Shown: positions 1 to 9,296, counted from the first letter of the stretch. The stretch is DNA of 33,027 nucleotides from Gammaproteobacteria bacterium (GCA_026707905.1 JAPOVY010000060.1:1-33027), one strand, 5' to 3'. Notes: generated by a model not told the origin, from the sequence alone. Made by a program: numbers and translations.

Positions 1-1
1 C

Positions 2-1120
2 TACCAAGGTCTCGGCTTCATGTCGACCCGATTGGAGCACCCAACGATTCAGGCAAGTGCGCATTCATTCGATGGTGCCTATTTCAGTGACAGTGGTAAG
101 GTCAGGTTACAGTCTTTGCTCTTTGTTTCGGATATAGAAGGTACTGATAACGGGTACGGCGGTTCGTTCGAGATTGACTACGCACCTCGTCAAGGTGTTA
201 CGCACCAACTCCAGTACGATTCCTTTGACGATGAGATAAATCTGAACTATATGGGTTATCTTCCTCGCAATGACATCGATAAGATCGACTATCAGTTTCG
301 AATGCGCAAGACGACGGATCGGTTCAAGGAACGTGACACCGATTTCAGAATTGAACGTGCTTTCAATGGTGCTGGTCAGGTCATCGATGCGTCGATACGA
401 TTCGAGCAGGATTTCACGTTCAATAACAACACAAGATTTCGCGTGCGCGCGCGACACAATCCTGGCAGTTACGACGATCGAAATAGTTTTGGGAATGGCA
501 CTTTCTTTGAAGACCCCAGATCCGGTCTCGAACTTCGATATTCGTCAAATTCGGCGCGTCGTTTCTACTACAGCCTATCGTCGGAATATCGCACGGAGTC
601 TTTGGGTGGGGCAAACGTACAAAGCGGTTCCTTTTTGATCTGGCGACCATCAGATCGAATGACGATGCACGCTAGTATTTTTTACTCCAACCGAGACCGT
701 TGGTTACTTTTCCGGGGTGATCGTCAGTTTACAGCGTTCGCAAGTGAAAGCTGGTCGCCGCGTTTTGGCACTGACCTCTTCATCACCGCCAAACAGCATC
801 TTAGGATGGACTTGGAGTGGCGCGCGATTAAAGCTCATGAGAACGCGTTCTATCGATTGCCCGTCGACGATACGAGATTGGTAGAGGTCGATGATCCCTC
901 ACCAAACACGCTCGACGATTTTGCGATTTCGCGACTAAACATGCAGATTCGTTATCGTTGGGAACTAGCGCCAATGTCTGATTTATTCATTGTCTACTCC
1001 AAGAATTCTGAATTGCCTGGCGCCATTCAGTATGGGTTCGCTGAACAGTTTTCAAGGACGTTCGACCATCCGTTTTCAGAAGGCCTGGTCGTCAAATTGC
1101 GTCACCATTTAGGCACCTAA
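2..1120 (+). CDS. DUF5916-type outer-membrane beta-barrel protein, C-terminal part (5' end outside window)
   Basis: The reading frame is open from base 2 and has no start in the window, so this is the C-terminal ~372 residues of a longer protein. The text is a run of alternating polar and aromatic strands typical of a membrane beta-barrel. It contains the pattern I associate with DUF5916 proteins: a glycine-rich strand (GYGGSFEIDY), then LNYMGYLPRND, then many Tyr/Arg-rich strands. Full-length members usually have a signal peptide and an N-terminal family 9 carbohydrate-binding-like domain; both would lie upstream. The protein probably sits in the outer membrane; its substrate is unknown. The first internal ATG, at base 20, is not the true start because family-like sequence continues upstream of it. 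Family assignment is fairly sure, role unknown. Confidence 0.75.
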   Translation, partial: YQGLGFMSTRLEHPTIQASAHSFDGAYFSDSGKVRLQSLLFVSDIEGTDNGYGGSFEIDYAPRQGVTHQLQYDSFDDEINLNYMGYLPRNDIDKIDYQFRMRKTTDRFKERDTDFRIERAFNGAGQVIDASIRFEQDFTFNNNTRFRVRARHNPGSYDDRNSFGNGTFFEDPRSGLELRYSSNSARRFYYSLSSEYRTESLGGANVQSGSFLIWRPSDRMTMHASIFYSNRDRWLLFRGDRQFTAFASESWSPRFGTDLFITAKQHLRMDLEWRAIKAHENAFYRLPVDDTRLVEVDDPSPNTLDDFAISRLNMQIRYRWELAPMSDLFIVYSKNSELPGAIQYGFAEQFSRTFDHPFSEGLVVKLRHHLGT

Positions 1121-1210
1121 GAGCTCTATACAATCCTTCGCTCTACCGTGTCATTTGTATGGCGTGGTACCCCAATTCGATATAGCTACGAGTGAAGGTC
1201 GCGAACCACT

Positions 1211-1684
1211 TTGATACTGTCTCCTGATACTTGGATTGGTCGTGGATCGTGGCGCGTTACGACCGACTCAACTGGTGTTAAGTTCGAGTGCGTCATCAAG
1301 ATAGAGGATGAAGGAAACGGAACTTCAATCCATGTGAACGTACTCACCGAAACCGACACTCGTATCAAGTATGACGTCTGGATCGTACCAGATGAAACGG
1401 GTCTTTACACAATTACTGTTAATAACTCGGGTCTCGCGCTCGAAGGTATAGGGAAACTAGAGTCGTTGCCTCATCTAGCGACACTTCGTTCAGAAGATGG
1501 CGACACCAATCTCGTCTTAACTGTTTTTGAAATGCCTGAGGTATTCGGTACGCGCGGTTTTTTCCGACACGGGCAGCACACATATACGTTCGAACTCGCG
1601 CTTCGCATGCGGGTAAAGGTCGTACAGGAAAACAACGAGAACGTCACAATCATCCCATTCAATCCGCGCGGCGGAACAAACTAG
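1211..1684 (+). CDS. Small beta-rich protein of unknown function
   Basis: This 157-residue protein begins at a TTG; an in-frame stop lies only 18 bases upstream (1193-1195), and no ATG is available near the N-terminus. A weak AAGG lies about 12 bases before it. No signal peptide or membrane segment is visible. The text alternates short hydrophobic and charged strands (SWRVTTDS, KFECVIKIED, YTITVNNSG, TYTFELALRMR), which suggests a lipocalin-like or small beta-barrel fold resembling DUF1579-type proteins, but I do not recognise it firmly. It lies 90 bases after the DUF5916 gene on the same strand and may be co-transcribed. Its last 4 bases overlap the end of the convergent oxidoreductase gene. 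Real coding is likely; function is not assigned. Confidence 0.6.
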   Translation: MILSPDTWIGRGSWRVTTDSTGVKFECVIKIEDEGNGTSIHVNVLTETDTRIKYDVWIVPDETGLYTITVNNSGLALEGIGKLESLPHLATLRSEDGDTNLVLTVFEMPEVFGTRGFFRHGQHTYTFELALRMRVKVVQENNENVTIIPFNPRGGTN

Positions 1685-2652
1685 GAAAGCTCGTTCTCTA
1701 TCAGGACCTTTCCTATCACTCTGCGTTCGGTGATCATCCGAAGACCTTCAGCAATTTGTGACATCGGAAAGCGATGGGACACATACGGTCGGATGCGGCC
1801 TGATCCGAGCCACTCAAGTAACTGCTTCTGATTTCGGGCTGACCACTCAGGAGCGTGACGCATCAGTCCGCCGATCGTAAAGCCGATTAGCTCGGCATCT
1901 TTGATGAGAAGGTGGTTTGTTTTCGCTAATGCGGCTCGCCCTCCTGTGAATCCAACGATGAGAATCCGGCCGAAAGGTGCGATGCAGCGCATTGACTCGT
2001 CAAAAACGTCTCCGCCTACGGGATCGTAGATCACATCAGCGCCTTTGCCTTCGGTAAGGTCCTTGACCTGTTCGCGGAAACCATCCGTGTAGTTAATCAC
2101 TTCATCGGCGCCCATGTCGCTCACGACTTTGAGTTTTTCTTCCGTACTTGCAGTCGCAATCACTCTTGCGCCTAATAATTTGCCGACGTCGACAGCGGCG
2201 AGGCCAACACCACCCGCTGCGCCATGGATCAACAGGTTCTCGCCGGGTTGGAGACGACCTCGCTGTAGAGCGTACAGTGCTGTTGAGTAGTTACTGCGAT
2301 ATGAAGCTGCTGCTGCAAGGTCTGCTTTGCCAGGAATGCGTGTAGCGCGATCAGCGTCGACGACGACTTGCTCGATGCAACCAGATCCGACCATGACTTT
2401 GTCGCCAATGCTTAGTCCGTTTACATCAGAGCCAACTTCGAGCACTTCACCCGCGCCCTCGCCACCTACGACGAACGGCAACGGTGGTTTTACTTGGTAT
2501 TCACCTTTCGACATCAAGACGTCGGTGAAGGAAATACTCCGCGCTTGAACATGGACGCGAATCTGGTTCGCTTCCGGCGCATCCGGTTCTGGTATGTCTC
2601 GCAGCACCAGCGCTTCAGGTCCGTCCAATTGCTCGCAAAATACGGCTTTCAT
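1681..2652 (-). CDS. NADPH:quinone oxidoreductase family protein (zinc-free MDR)
   Basis: This 323-residue protein has the usual length of quinone-oxidoreductase-type medium-chain dehydrogenases. Residues 1-120 form the GroES-like domain (MKAVFCEQLDGPEAL, then PFVVGGEGAGEVLEVG). The nucleotide-binding domain carries GAAGGVG at 144-150, the usual NADPH-binding loop, then ATASTEEK and DPVGG. The structural and catalytic zinc cysteines of alcohol dehydrogenases are missing, so it belongs to the zinc-independent Qor branch. It probably reduces quinones or enones with NADPH in the cytoplasm. The ATG start fits the family N-terminus exactly. It is transcribed alone, with its 3' end overlapping the convergent small gene by 4 bases. 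The exact substrate cannot be read from sequence. Confidence 0.9.
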   Translation of the reverse strand: MKAVFCEQLDGPEALVLRDIPEPDAPEANQIRVHVQARSISFTDVLMSKGEYQVKPPLPFVVGGEGAGEVLEVGSDVNGLSIGDKVMVGSGCIEQVVVDADRATRIPGKADLAAAASYRSNYSTALYALQRGRLQPGENLLIHGAAGGVGLAAVDVGKLLGARVIATASTEEKLKVVSDMGADEVINYTDGFREQVKDLTEGKGADVIYDPVGGDVFDESMRCIAPFGRILIVGFTGGRAALAKTNHLLIKDAELIGFTIGGLMRHAPEWSARNQKQLLEWLGSGRIRPYVSHRFPMSQIAEGLRMITERRVIGKVLIENELS

Positions 2653-2735
2653 CTAGAATTCCAAATGTAAGTGGTATTGAATACTTGCGTCGTTCAATTC
2701 AAGCGCCGCATGTAGTTCGTACTGATTTTATCAGT

Positions 2736-2812
2736 GCCCCGATGGCACAGTTGGATAGCGCGGCTCCCTCCTAAGGAGCAGGTCGAGGGTTCAAATCCTT
2801 CTCGGGGCGCCA
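2736..2812 (+). tRNA. tRNA-Arg (anticodon CCU)
   Basis: A full cloverleaf can be drawn by hand. The acceptor stem GCCCCGA pairs perfectly with TCGGGGC, followed by the discriminator G and an encoded CCA. The anticodon stem is GCTCC/GGAGC with loop CTCCTAA, placing anticodon CCT at 2770-2772, which reads AGG (Arg). The T arm is GAGGG-TTCAAAT-CCTTC with one G-U pair. The D stem GCAC/GCGC has one A-C mismatch at 12-23, where many bacterial homologues have a Watson-Crick pair. It lies between the divergent oxidoreductase gene and the deacetylase-like gene. Confidence 0.96.
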
Positions 2813-2950
2813 TCTCGCGAAGGGTCCTTTCTTGGGACATCCTTTGCACTTGATTCCGATGACATGGTTTACACTTTTTCTGGACCTTAGAAAACTGCAT
2901 ACCTCGAAGGCAAAATCGTTATCTCATAAGAGCAACTTAAAAAGTAGCGT

Positions 2951-3859
2951 ATGGCGATATACCTCACGCACGAAGACTGTGAAGACCACGCCACTCCAGT
3001 AGGACATCCAGAATCACCCTCGAGGCTGTCAACTCTAAACGAGCATCTCAACCATTGCGGTTTACTCAGCGATGTGGCCTGTCAGACTCCGAGCTTGGCT
3101 TCTTTTGAGGACATCGCAAGAGTTCACAAGCAAGCGCTGATTGATCTGCTAATCGCGAATGCACCCAAGACTGGGTTGGTGCGCATCGATGCTGATACGG
3201 CATTTAGTCCAGGTTCACTTGACGCAGTAAGACGATGTGTCGGTGCAGTGTGTGACGGCGTAAAAGCCACTCTAGCAGGAGATGCAGATCGAGCGTTTTG
3301 TGGTGTGCGCCCACCTGGTCATCATGCGGAGAGCAACGGTGCGATGGGGTTTTGCATATTCAACAGCATAGCGGTGGGTGCGGCGGTAGCGCTTGACCAA
3401 GTCGACCGTATCGCCATTCTTGATTTCGACGCGCACCATGGCAATGGAACGGTTGAGATATTTCAGGACGATCCACGAGTGCTCTTATGCTCATCATTTC
3501 AGTTTCCGTTTTATCCCTACCGATATCAAGATGTTGATCGGCCTAATATCGTGAATGTGCCGATGAGCGCAGGTAGTGGCAGCGAGACGTTCCGTGAAGC
3601 AGTGTCTACGACGTGGCAATCTGCTATTGAGTCCCATCGTCCGGAGCTCTTTCTGGTCTCAGCAGGATTCGATGCTCACGAGGACGATCCATTAACACAA
3701 TTGGCATTCGTCGACGATGACTTCCAGTGGATAACGCAGATGATCGTTGATTGGGCTGATCATTTCGCACAAGGCCGGGTCGTGTCGGTGCTCGAAGGTG
3801 GTTACGACCTTGATGCTCTCTGTCGTTGTAGTGAATTACACCTTGGTGCCCTGCTTTAA
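2951..3859 (+). CDS. Histone deacetylase family protein (class II-like amidohydrolase)
   Basis: This 302-residue protein covers the complete arginase/deacetylase fold. Visible motifs are RPPGHH (120-125, catalytic His pair), LDFDAHHGNG (157-166), SAGFDAHEDDP (237-247) and LEGGYDLDAL (281-290). By analogy with human HDAC8, the zinc ligands are Asp160, His162 and Asp241, and Tyr285 is the transition-state tyrosine. All key residues are present, so it should be an active Zn-dependent deacetylase of acetyl-lysine or acetyl-polyamine. There is no signal peptide, so it acts in the cytoplasm. It starts at ATG with no strong ribosome site and follows the tRNA gene by about 140 bases. Family certain; substrate open. 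Confidence 0.93.
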   Translation: MAIYLTHEDCEDHATPVGHPESPSRLSTLNEHLNHCGLLSDVACQTPSLASFEDIARVHKQALIDLLIANAPKTGLVRIDADTAFSPGSLDAVRRCVGAVCDGVKATLAGDADRAFCGVRPPGHHAESNGAMGFCIFNSIAVGAAVALDQVDRIAILDFDAHHGNGTVEIFQDDPRVLLCSSFQFPFYPYRYQDVDRPNIVNVPMSAGSGSETFREAVSTTWQSAIESHRPELFLVSAGFDAHEDDPLTQLAFVDDDFQWITQMIVDWADHFAQGRVVSVLEGGYDLDALCRCSELHLGALL

Positions 3860-3984
3860 GTGATCAACATAATCGCACGACGGAGTTCGAAGCGATTTGT
3901 ACTGTTCAATAACAACCCGCCGGACTTTCTCGCGTCGGGGACCATAGGTTGCTCACACTCGGATAAATAGTCTCTAGATAGCAA

Positions 3985-5934
3985 ATGACAGACGTAGCGT
4001 TGATGGAGAGAGTAGTTTGGCCACGATGTAAGAGTGCATTGTCTACGAATACTCGTCGATTAGCGGAAATAAACAAGCTTGTTGAAGCACGACTTAAAGA
4101 CCTATCCGTCGAACAAAAAGTTGCTCAACTAATACAGGCTGAACTTGCATCCGTAGAACCTGAAGATATACGTCGGTTTGGGTTAGGTTCGATCCTCAAT
4201 GGTGGCGGCGTATCCCCAAATGCGAACAAGCGTGCTTCGATCGAGGATTGGTGGAATCTAGCGAATGAATTCCAAACTGCTGCTCGCGAAAGTGAAGCGG
4301 GTATACCAATTTTCTGGGGTACTGATGCAGTACATGGACACAACAATGTGTTCAGTGCGACCATCTTTCCGCACAACATTGCGCTCGGTGCGGCTAACGA
4401 TTCAGACCTTGTGGAACGACTTGGTGCTGCGACGGCAAGAGACGTGCTAGACACCGGAATTGATTGGGTGTTTGCGCCCACGTTAGCGGTACCGTGCGAC
4501 TATCGATGGGGTCGAACTTACGAGGGATACTCACAGGAACCGGAAATCGTTGCACGTTTAGGTAGCGCCATGCTGTGCGGACTTCAGGGAGATCCTGCAT
4601 CGACCGAGTTCTTTGACGAGAACCACGTCGTAGCGACTTCTAAGCACTTTGTCGGCGAAGGCTCGACACTCGATGGCATCGATCAAGGTGACGCGCTCTG
4701 TAGTGAAATTGACCTACTCAATATCCATGCGTTAGGTCATATTGCGGCATTGAAAGCGGGCGCCCAAGTTGTGATGGCGGCGTTCAATAGTTGGAATAAC
4801 GAAAAGGTTCACGGATCCTGGTATCTACTCCAAGAGGTACTAAAGGATCAGATGGGATTCGACGGATTTGTTGTGTCGGATTGGGATGGCTTTGCGCAGC
4901 TCGATGGTGATCCAGAAACTGCTTGTATTCGGAGCATAAACGCTGGCGTCGACATGCTAATGGTCAGTTCGGATTGGCGCGGTGTCTACGAGCGAGTGCT
5001 GAACGCTGCGAGGATCGGCGAAATCGACGACGTTAGACTCAACGATGCGGTAGGACGCATATTGCGTGTCAAGGCGCTGAGAGGCATGCTTACGCCAAAT
5101 TGGCGGCTACCTTCAACGCGGTCGAAACAGACACTAGGTTCGAATTCAAAGCGCGAGCTTGCTCGCGAAGCGATTCGTAAGTCCTTGGTGATGCTAAAGA
5201 ACAGCAATGGACTGCTACCGCTAGAAACTAAGAAACGGATCGTGGTTGTTGGTAAGTCCGCACGCGATATCGCGCAGCAATGCGGCGGATGGACCTTAAC
5301 TTGGCAAGGCACGAATAACGAAACGGACGACTTCCCTGATGCTGTTTCGATTGAAAGCGGCATTCGCGGTGTGATATCGGCTGGCGGTGGCGTCGTGTCC
5401 TTCATAGATGAAGTCGACGACGAAACCGATGCGGACACTGCCATCGTTGTGTTCGGCGAAGAGCCATACGCGGAAGGTGAAGGCGACCTGAACCACTTGA
5501 GCTTTTCACAAGACGATTCTCTGCCGTTGGCTCAAATGAAAGCTTTAAATGCTCGAGGTATTCCCGTCGTCGCACTGTTTTTAACGGGACGCCCAAGATG
5601 GATAAATCCCGAGCTTAATGCTTCCGATGCGTTTGTCGTCTGCTGGCTTCCAGGTACTCAAGGTGGTGCTATCGCAGACGTTTTATTCAAGGATTCCGCG
5701 AATACGGTTCGCTATGACTTTACTGGGCGACTGGCTTTCTCCTGGCCACTCGATTCATCCCTTACGTGTATCGATCGTGATTCGAACCAACCGGACTCGT
5801 ACTTACCGGTCGGTTATGGGCTCACCTACGAGGAGAAGGTGTCGTTCGAACAACTGAGTGAGACGGACGTATCGATGGGTACCTCGCTTCGAGGACCGAG
5901 TTTTCAGGGAAGCTACAACTATCCCAATCCGTGA
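3985..5934 (+). CDS. Glycoside hydrolase family 3 beta-glucosidase / exo-glucanase, cytoplasmic form
   Basis: This 649-residue protein matches exo-1,3/1,4-beta-glucanase-like GH3 enzymes. Domain 1 holds LGSILNGGG (67-75), WGTDAVHGHNN (111-121), a KHFVGEG loop (220-226) and the nucleophile in FVVSDWDGF, Asp299. Domain 2 has QCGGWTLTWQG (432-442), and the acid/base glutamate should be in the GEEPYAEGEGD loop (491-501). ALFLTGRP and LPVGYGLTY complete the fold. Two oddities stand out. Related marine enzymes, as I recall them, carry a signal peptide and run to about 800-850 residues; this one starts with a charged, non-signal N-terminus and ends soon after the GYGLTY motif. It should act in the cytoplasm on oligosaccharides imported by the symporter encoded 48 bases downstream. 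The product is inferred to be glucose. Confidence 0.9.
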   Translation: MTDVALMERVVWPRCKSALSTNTRRLAEINKLVEARLKDLSVEQKVAQLIQAELASVEPEDIRRFGLGSILNGGGVSPNANKRASIEDWWNLANEFQTAARESEAGIPIFWGTDAVHGHNNVFSATIFPHNIALGAANDSDLVERLGAATARDVLDTGIDWVFAPTLAVPCDYRWGRTYEGYSQEPEIVARLGSAMLCGLQGDPASTEFFDENHVVATSKHFVGEGSTLDGIDQGDALCSEIDLLNIHALGHIAALKAGAQVVMAAFNSWNNEKVHGSWYLLQEVLKDQMGFDGFVVSDWDGFAQLDGDPETACIRSINAGVDMLMVSSDWRGVYERVLNAARIGEIDDVRLNDAVGRILRVKALRGMLTPNWRLPSTRSKQTLGSNSKRELAREAIRKSLVMLKNSNGLLPLETKKRIVVVGKSARDIAQQCGGWTLTWQGTNNETDDFPDAVSIESGIRGVISAGGGVVSFIDEVDDETDADTAIVVFGEEPYAEGEGDLNHLSFSQDDSLPLAQMKALNARGIPVVALFLTGRPRWINPELNASDAFVVCWLPGTQGGAIADVLFKDSANTVRYDFTGRLAFSWPLDSSLTCIDRDSNQPDSYLPVGYGLTYEEKVSFEQLSETDVSMGTSLRGPSFQGSYNYPNP

Positions 5935-5982
5935 TGGCTCGTTAGCTGACACCTCATACAACACGGAGATTGGTTTCTCGAG

Positions 5983-7419
5983 ATGAGTGAATCCCACCAC
6001 GAAACTGCACCGTCTGATCGAATTCGGCTTGACCATAAATTAGCGTACGGGTTAGGTTCCCTTACGAACAACATACTCGCCGCAGCCAGCGGCAACATGA
6101 TCATCGTTCTCAATCTCGCGTACGGTATGAACCCGGCGTGGGTCAGTTTATTGGGCAGCATCCCTAGACTAACAGATGCGTTAACTGACCCGTTAATGGG
6201 CTATATATCGGATAACACCCGTACAAGATGGGGAAGGCGTCGCCCGTATATATTCATCGGCGCCATCGCGGCGAGCTTGATCTTCGTCTTATTGTGGCAG
6301 ATACCGGGTGGATTGAGTCACGGTGCGCTGTTTGTGTACTTCCTGCTGATTTCGCTGCTTTTCTTTCTCGCATATACGGTGTTTGCGACACCTTGGGTTG
6401 CGCTTGGCTACGAACTGACGGCCGACTATCACGAGCGTGTACGGCTAATGGGTGTTCAAAACTTCATTGGCCAATTCGCATGGACGATTGCATCTTGGTT
6501 TATAGCGTTTATGACACTGCCGTTTTTTGTGAATATGGCTGAAGGTGCTTCGTGGCTTTCAATCGCCGTTGCCGCAGCATGCATTCTCACGGGAATTGTT
6601 CCCGCGCTGGTCCTGCGTGAGCGATTTGCAGACGTTTCGCCGACGCGAGTGGACACAACGTCGCTCTTGAATCGTGCTTGGCATGAACTCTATCTTTTCG
6701 CGCACGGATTTCGGGAAACGGTTGTCAACAAGGACTTTCTATTGCTCGGTGGTGCGACGTTTCTTGTATTCAATGGTTTTCAGCTGATAGCCAGTTTTCA
6801 AACCTACGTGATCATCTTCTACCTTTACGGTGGCGACAGCGAAGCCGCTGCGCCGCTGCTCGGGTGGTTCGGTACGTTGAATTCGATCGCAACGTTCGGG
6901 GTGATTGCGCTCGTAACGGTGATAACTCCAATAATCGGAAAACACCATACGTTTTACGCATGTATTGGAATTTCGGTCATTGGCTACGCCTCCAAGTGGT
7001 TCTTATATTCCGTTGAGTATCCATATCTCATACTAGTAGCAGCGCCACTGATCGCATTCGGGTTAGGTTCGATATTCACCCTAATGGGATCGATGATTGC
7101 CGATGTTTGTGATGTGGATGAACTGAAGACTGGTGAACGACGTGAAGGAATGTACGGCTCGGTATTTTGGTGGGTCGTCAAGCTTGGGATGGCATTAGCC
7201 ATAGGGTTGAGCGGACCGCTACTAAACGTAACAGGATTTGATCAAGAATTAGGCGGTAATCAGTCCGTACAGACGTTAATTTGGATGCGCGTGTTCGACG
7301 TACTGGTGCCGACCATCTCTTCAATTTGTGCAATCGTGTTGATTCGTGCTTATAGCATTACGGAGAATCGAGCGTATGAAGTACGGGCTCAACTCGAAAG
7401 TCGCCGGGGCACGCTCTAA
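5983..7419 (+). CDS. GPH-family sugar:cation symporter (MFS)
   Basis: This 478-residue inner-membrane protein has about 12 hydrophobic segments. The N-terminal text (LAYGLGSLTNNI) and the segment DALTDPLMGYISDNTRTRWG, then RRRPYIFIG, form the first cytoplasmic loop typical of the glycoside-pentoside-hexuronide (melibiose carrier) family. DVCDVDELKTGERREGMYGS (about 377-396) is the matching conserved stretch in the second half. Members carry sugars or glycosides with Na+ or H+. It follows the GH3 gene by 48 bases on the same strand and is probably co-transcribed, so it likely imports the beta-glucosides that the enzyme cleaves. The ATG start gives a short hydrophilic N-terminus as usual. Family sure; the carried sugar is inferred from the neighbour only. 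Confidence 0.92.
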   Translation: MSESHHETAPSDRIRLDHKLAYGLGSLTNNILAAASGNMIIVLNLAYGMNPAWVSLLGSIPRLTDALTDPLMGYISDNTRTRWGRRRPYIFIGAIAASLIFVLLWQIPGGLSHGALFVYFLLISLLFFLAYTVFATPWVALGYELTADYHERVRLMGVQNFIGQFAWTIASWFIAFMTLPFFVNMAEGASWLSIAVAAACILTGIVPALVLRERFADVSPTRVDTTSLLNRAWHELYLFAHGFRETVVNKDFLLLGGATFLVFNGFQLIASFQTYVIIFYLYGGDSEAAAPLLGWFGTLNSIATFGVIALVTVITPIIGKHHTFYACIGISVIGYASKWFLYSVEYPYLILVAAPLIAFGLGSIFTLMGSMIADVCDVDELKTGERREGMYGSVFWWVVKLGMALAIGLSGPLLNVTGFDQELGGNQSVQTLIWMRVFDVLVPTISSICAIVLIRAYSITENRAYEVRAQLESRRGTL

Positions 7420-7445
7420 ACGTGGTCCAAACTGACAACGATCTG

Positions 7446-8657
7446 TTAGGGTTGAGTGCAATTCGGAGGGAGACCGTGAGAGGAAGCGATCGCTTCATTG
7501 GCTTCCCAAACACGCATTAGATTTTCACCGAGAATCTTGCGAAGCGACTCATCGTCATAGTCTCGGTCACGCAATTCTTGGATGAGGTTTGGAAACATTG
7601 AGGCATCTTTGAGTCCAATCGGCAGCGTGTCGCCGACACCATCGAAATCAGAACCCAAACCAACCGCCTCTACACCAACGAGCTCAACGACCCGATCGAT
7701 GTGATCAGCTACCGTCGCGACGGTAGCAAATGGATATGGGTTTTTCTCAACGTACTCTGCATAGAAGGCTTGTCGTTCTTCAGGTGTCAGTTCTGCCGAT
7801 GCGCTGGCTTCTTCTCGTGCACTGTCGAACGCGTTACGCCAATCGCGAGATTCGTTTGATACGAAGCTACTACCGAAATTTATATGCACTACGCCGCCGT
7901 TCTCACCTAACGCGACAACCAGGTCATCAGGTATGTTGCGATGGAAACCAGGAATGAAATGTCGAAGCGAAGAGTGTGTCGCGACCACAGGGTTCTCACT
8001 AAGCTCGAGCACTTGCCATGACGCCTTGTCCGTGAGATGAGAAATGTCGATCATGATGCCTTGACGATTCATTTCACGCACGAGTTCTCGACCTGCCTCG
8101 GACAAACCCTGTAGAGGTTCATTCTCGTCGTAACTTGAATCGGAGAATTCGTTCGAGCGGGAATGGGCGAGCGTGACGTATCGGATACCGAGGTCGGCAA
8201 ACTCCTTCATGTTTGTGGGATCGCCTTCCAAAGGACTTCCGTTTTCTAATCCCAATGCAAATGCGAGTACGTCAGCCTCGTGGAGTTTTCGGACATCAGC
8301 CACGCACGTTGCGATTCCGATCTCGTCAGTGGCGTCTGCAGTTTCTACAACCCAATCGATCTGTTCGAGCGCAATGGCTCTGCTGGTGCCTTCCTCGGCT
8401 GCAGAAGCAGGTGTATAGATCGACATGAATGCGACCGACAAACCTCCTTGTTGAGCTCGCGGTAGGTCAAACTGACCGGTGTTGGTACCGTCGAAAATGT
8501 TTAGCGGGTTCCGATAGTTGCGATACGGTGTGTCGATGTGTGTATCAACGATCAGAAACTCGTCGCTAGGTGTATCAGCCCAATTCAACTGTGCGCTACA
8601 TATCAGCGTCATAGCAACGCAGGCGATCCCGATACCATGATTTTTAGATTTAGTCAA
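7446..8657 (-). CDS. Membrane dipeptidase, peptidase family M19, exported
   Basis: This is a renal-dipeptidase-type zinc peptidase. All five metal ligands can be seen: His40 and Asp42 in VDTHID, the bridging Glu in LGLENG, His in IDISHLT and His in VATHSSLRHF. The frame is open to a TTG at 8684, but I prefer the TTG at 8657. It is preceded by AAGGA six bases upstream, gives a clean signal peptide (MTKSKNHGIGIACVAMTLIC and onward, cleaved near NWA-DTP), and overlaps the stop of the upstream gene as TTGA. The product is then 403 residues and is secreted to the periplasm. M19 enzymes cleave L,L- and L,D-dipeptides. It is the last gene of a four-gene minus-strand operon and has no obvious link to the glycosyltransferases ahead of it. 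Confidence 0.92.
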   Translation of the reverse strand: MTKSKNHGIGIACVAMTLICSAQLNWADTPSDEFLIVDTHIDTPYRNYRNPLNIFDGTNTGQFDLPRAQQGGLSVAFMSIYTPASAAEEGTSRAIALEQIDWVVETADATDEIGIATCVADVRKLHEADVLAFALGLENGSPLEGDPTNMKEFADLGIRYVTLAHSRSNEFSDSSYDENEPLQGLSEAGRELVREMNRQGIMIDISHLTDKASWQVLELSENPVVATHSSLRHFIPGFHRNIPDDLVVALGENGGVVHINFGSSFVSNESRDWRNAFDSAREEASASAELTPEERQAFYAEYVEKNPYPFATVATVADHIDRVVELVGVEAVGLGSDFDGVGDTLPIGLKDASMFPNLIQELRDRDYDDESLRKILGENLMRVWEANEAIASSHGLPPNCTQP

Positions 8658-9232
8658 GACGAGTCCTTTCTCAGATCCAACCAACGAACATAGTCTGCTT
8701 TAGTGTCAACATCCCAGACTTGATCGAGGCATTTAACGCTAAGACCCAACGTATTTGCGACACCAATGGTCGCGCTCAGAACGCTTTCCGTGCTCCAAGG
8801 TATATCGTGGAATAGCTCTGGCTTCGGTTCGTGCATGCCGATGAGTACATAACCACCATCCTCTGTCGGTCCGAGTACGAGATCGTGTTCAACCAGCGCA
8901 TCGAATGCCTTCTCTATGTAATCGGTCGTCATCAACGGGCAGTCGCCACCGACGAGAACGATGACGCCGTCCTCGAAACACGCGAGCATTCTCTGCCCTA
9001 AATCACCATCACTTTGCGGTTTCGCAGACAAACCAAGTAACCAGTTCTGGTCTTCGCTTAAACCGTCTACGTATACCGTCGTAAGGAAGCTCTTTGCACA
9101 TCGAAGTGTATTGGTGAGTAATTCGTAATAGCAATGACGAGCGATTTCCCGTCCGATTTCTTCACCGAGGCGGCTCTTTATCTCCGATGAGTCAGGACTT
9201 TTCGTGAAGACTGCTAGCCGATAGTCGGACAC
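8654..9232 (-). CDS. DUF2064 / TIGR04282-type glycosyltransferase-like protein
   Basis: The protein shows the DUF2064 pattern: RLAVFTKSPDSSEIKSRLGE near the N-terminus, VGGDCPLM, GPTEDGGYVLIG and WDVDTKADY near the C-terminus. This is a GT-A-like nucleotide-sugar fold related to CobY/MobA nucleotidyltransferases. TIGR04282 members are named for arsenosugar synthesis because they often neighbour arsM/arsS, but no arsenic gene is in this window. The frame is open to a TTG at 9340, which would overlap the upstream GT2 gene by 44 bases. I choose the GTG at 9232 because family members start a few residues before VFTKxP; GTG at 9271 is another option. It overlaps the dipeptidase gene by TTGA. It lies next to its usual TIGR04283 partner, so the two probably act on the same sugar product. 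Confidence 0.82.
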   Translation of the reverse strand: MSDYRLAVFTKSPDSSEIKSRLGEEIGREIARHCYYELLTNTLRCAKSFLTTVYVDGLSEDQNWLLGLSAKPQSDGDLGQRMLACFEDGVIVLVGGDCPLMTTDYIEKAFDALVEHDLVLGPTEDGGYVLIGMHEPKPELFHDIPWSTESVLSATIGVANTLGLSVKCLDQVWDVDTKADYVRWLDLRKDSS

Positions 9233-9296
9233 TTTTTTCGAGAAACCGGTAGTTTTCAATTGAGCCTGCACGCGGGTCGACGATACGCGCGTCGTT

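Noticed and set aside
2736..2812. tRNA-Arg as an integration site of a genomic island
   Set aside because: No integrase gene follows and I saw no second copy of the tRNA 3' end in the window.
2694..2900. Minus-strand ORF over the tRNA with text like REGFEPSTCSLGGSR
   Set aside because: This is the well-known false protein produced by translating the complement of tRNA-Arg genes; the tRNA explains it.
4179..7074. Repeated GGGTTAGGTTCGAT in the GH3 and symporter genes
   Set aside because: Both copies encode GLGSI-type motifs in frame (at about 4180 and 7063), so shared codons explain the match.
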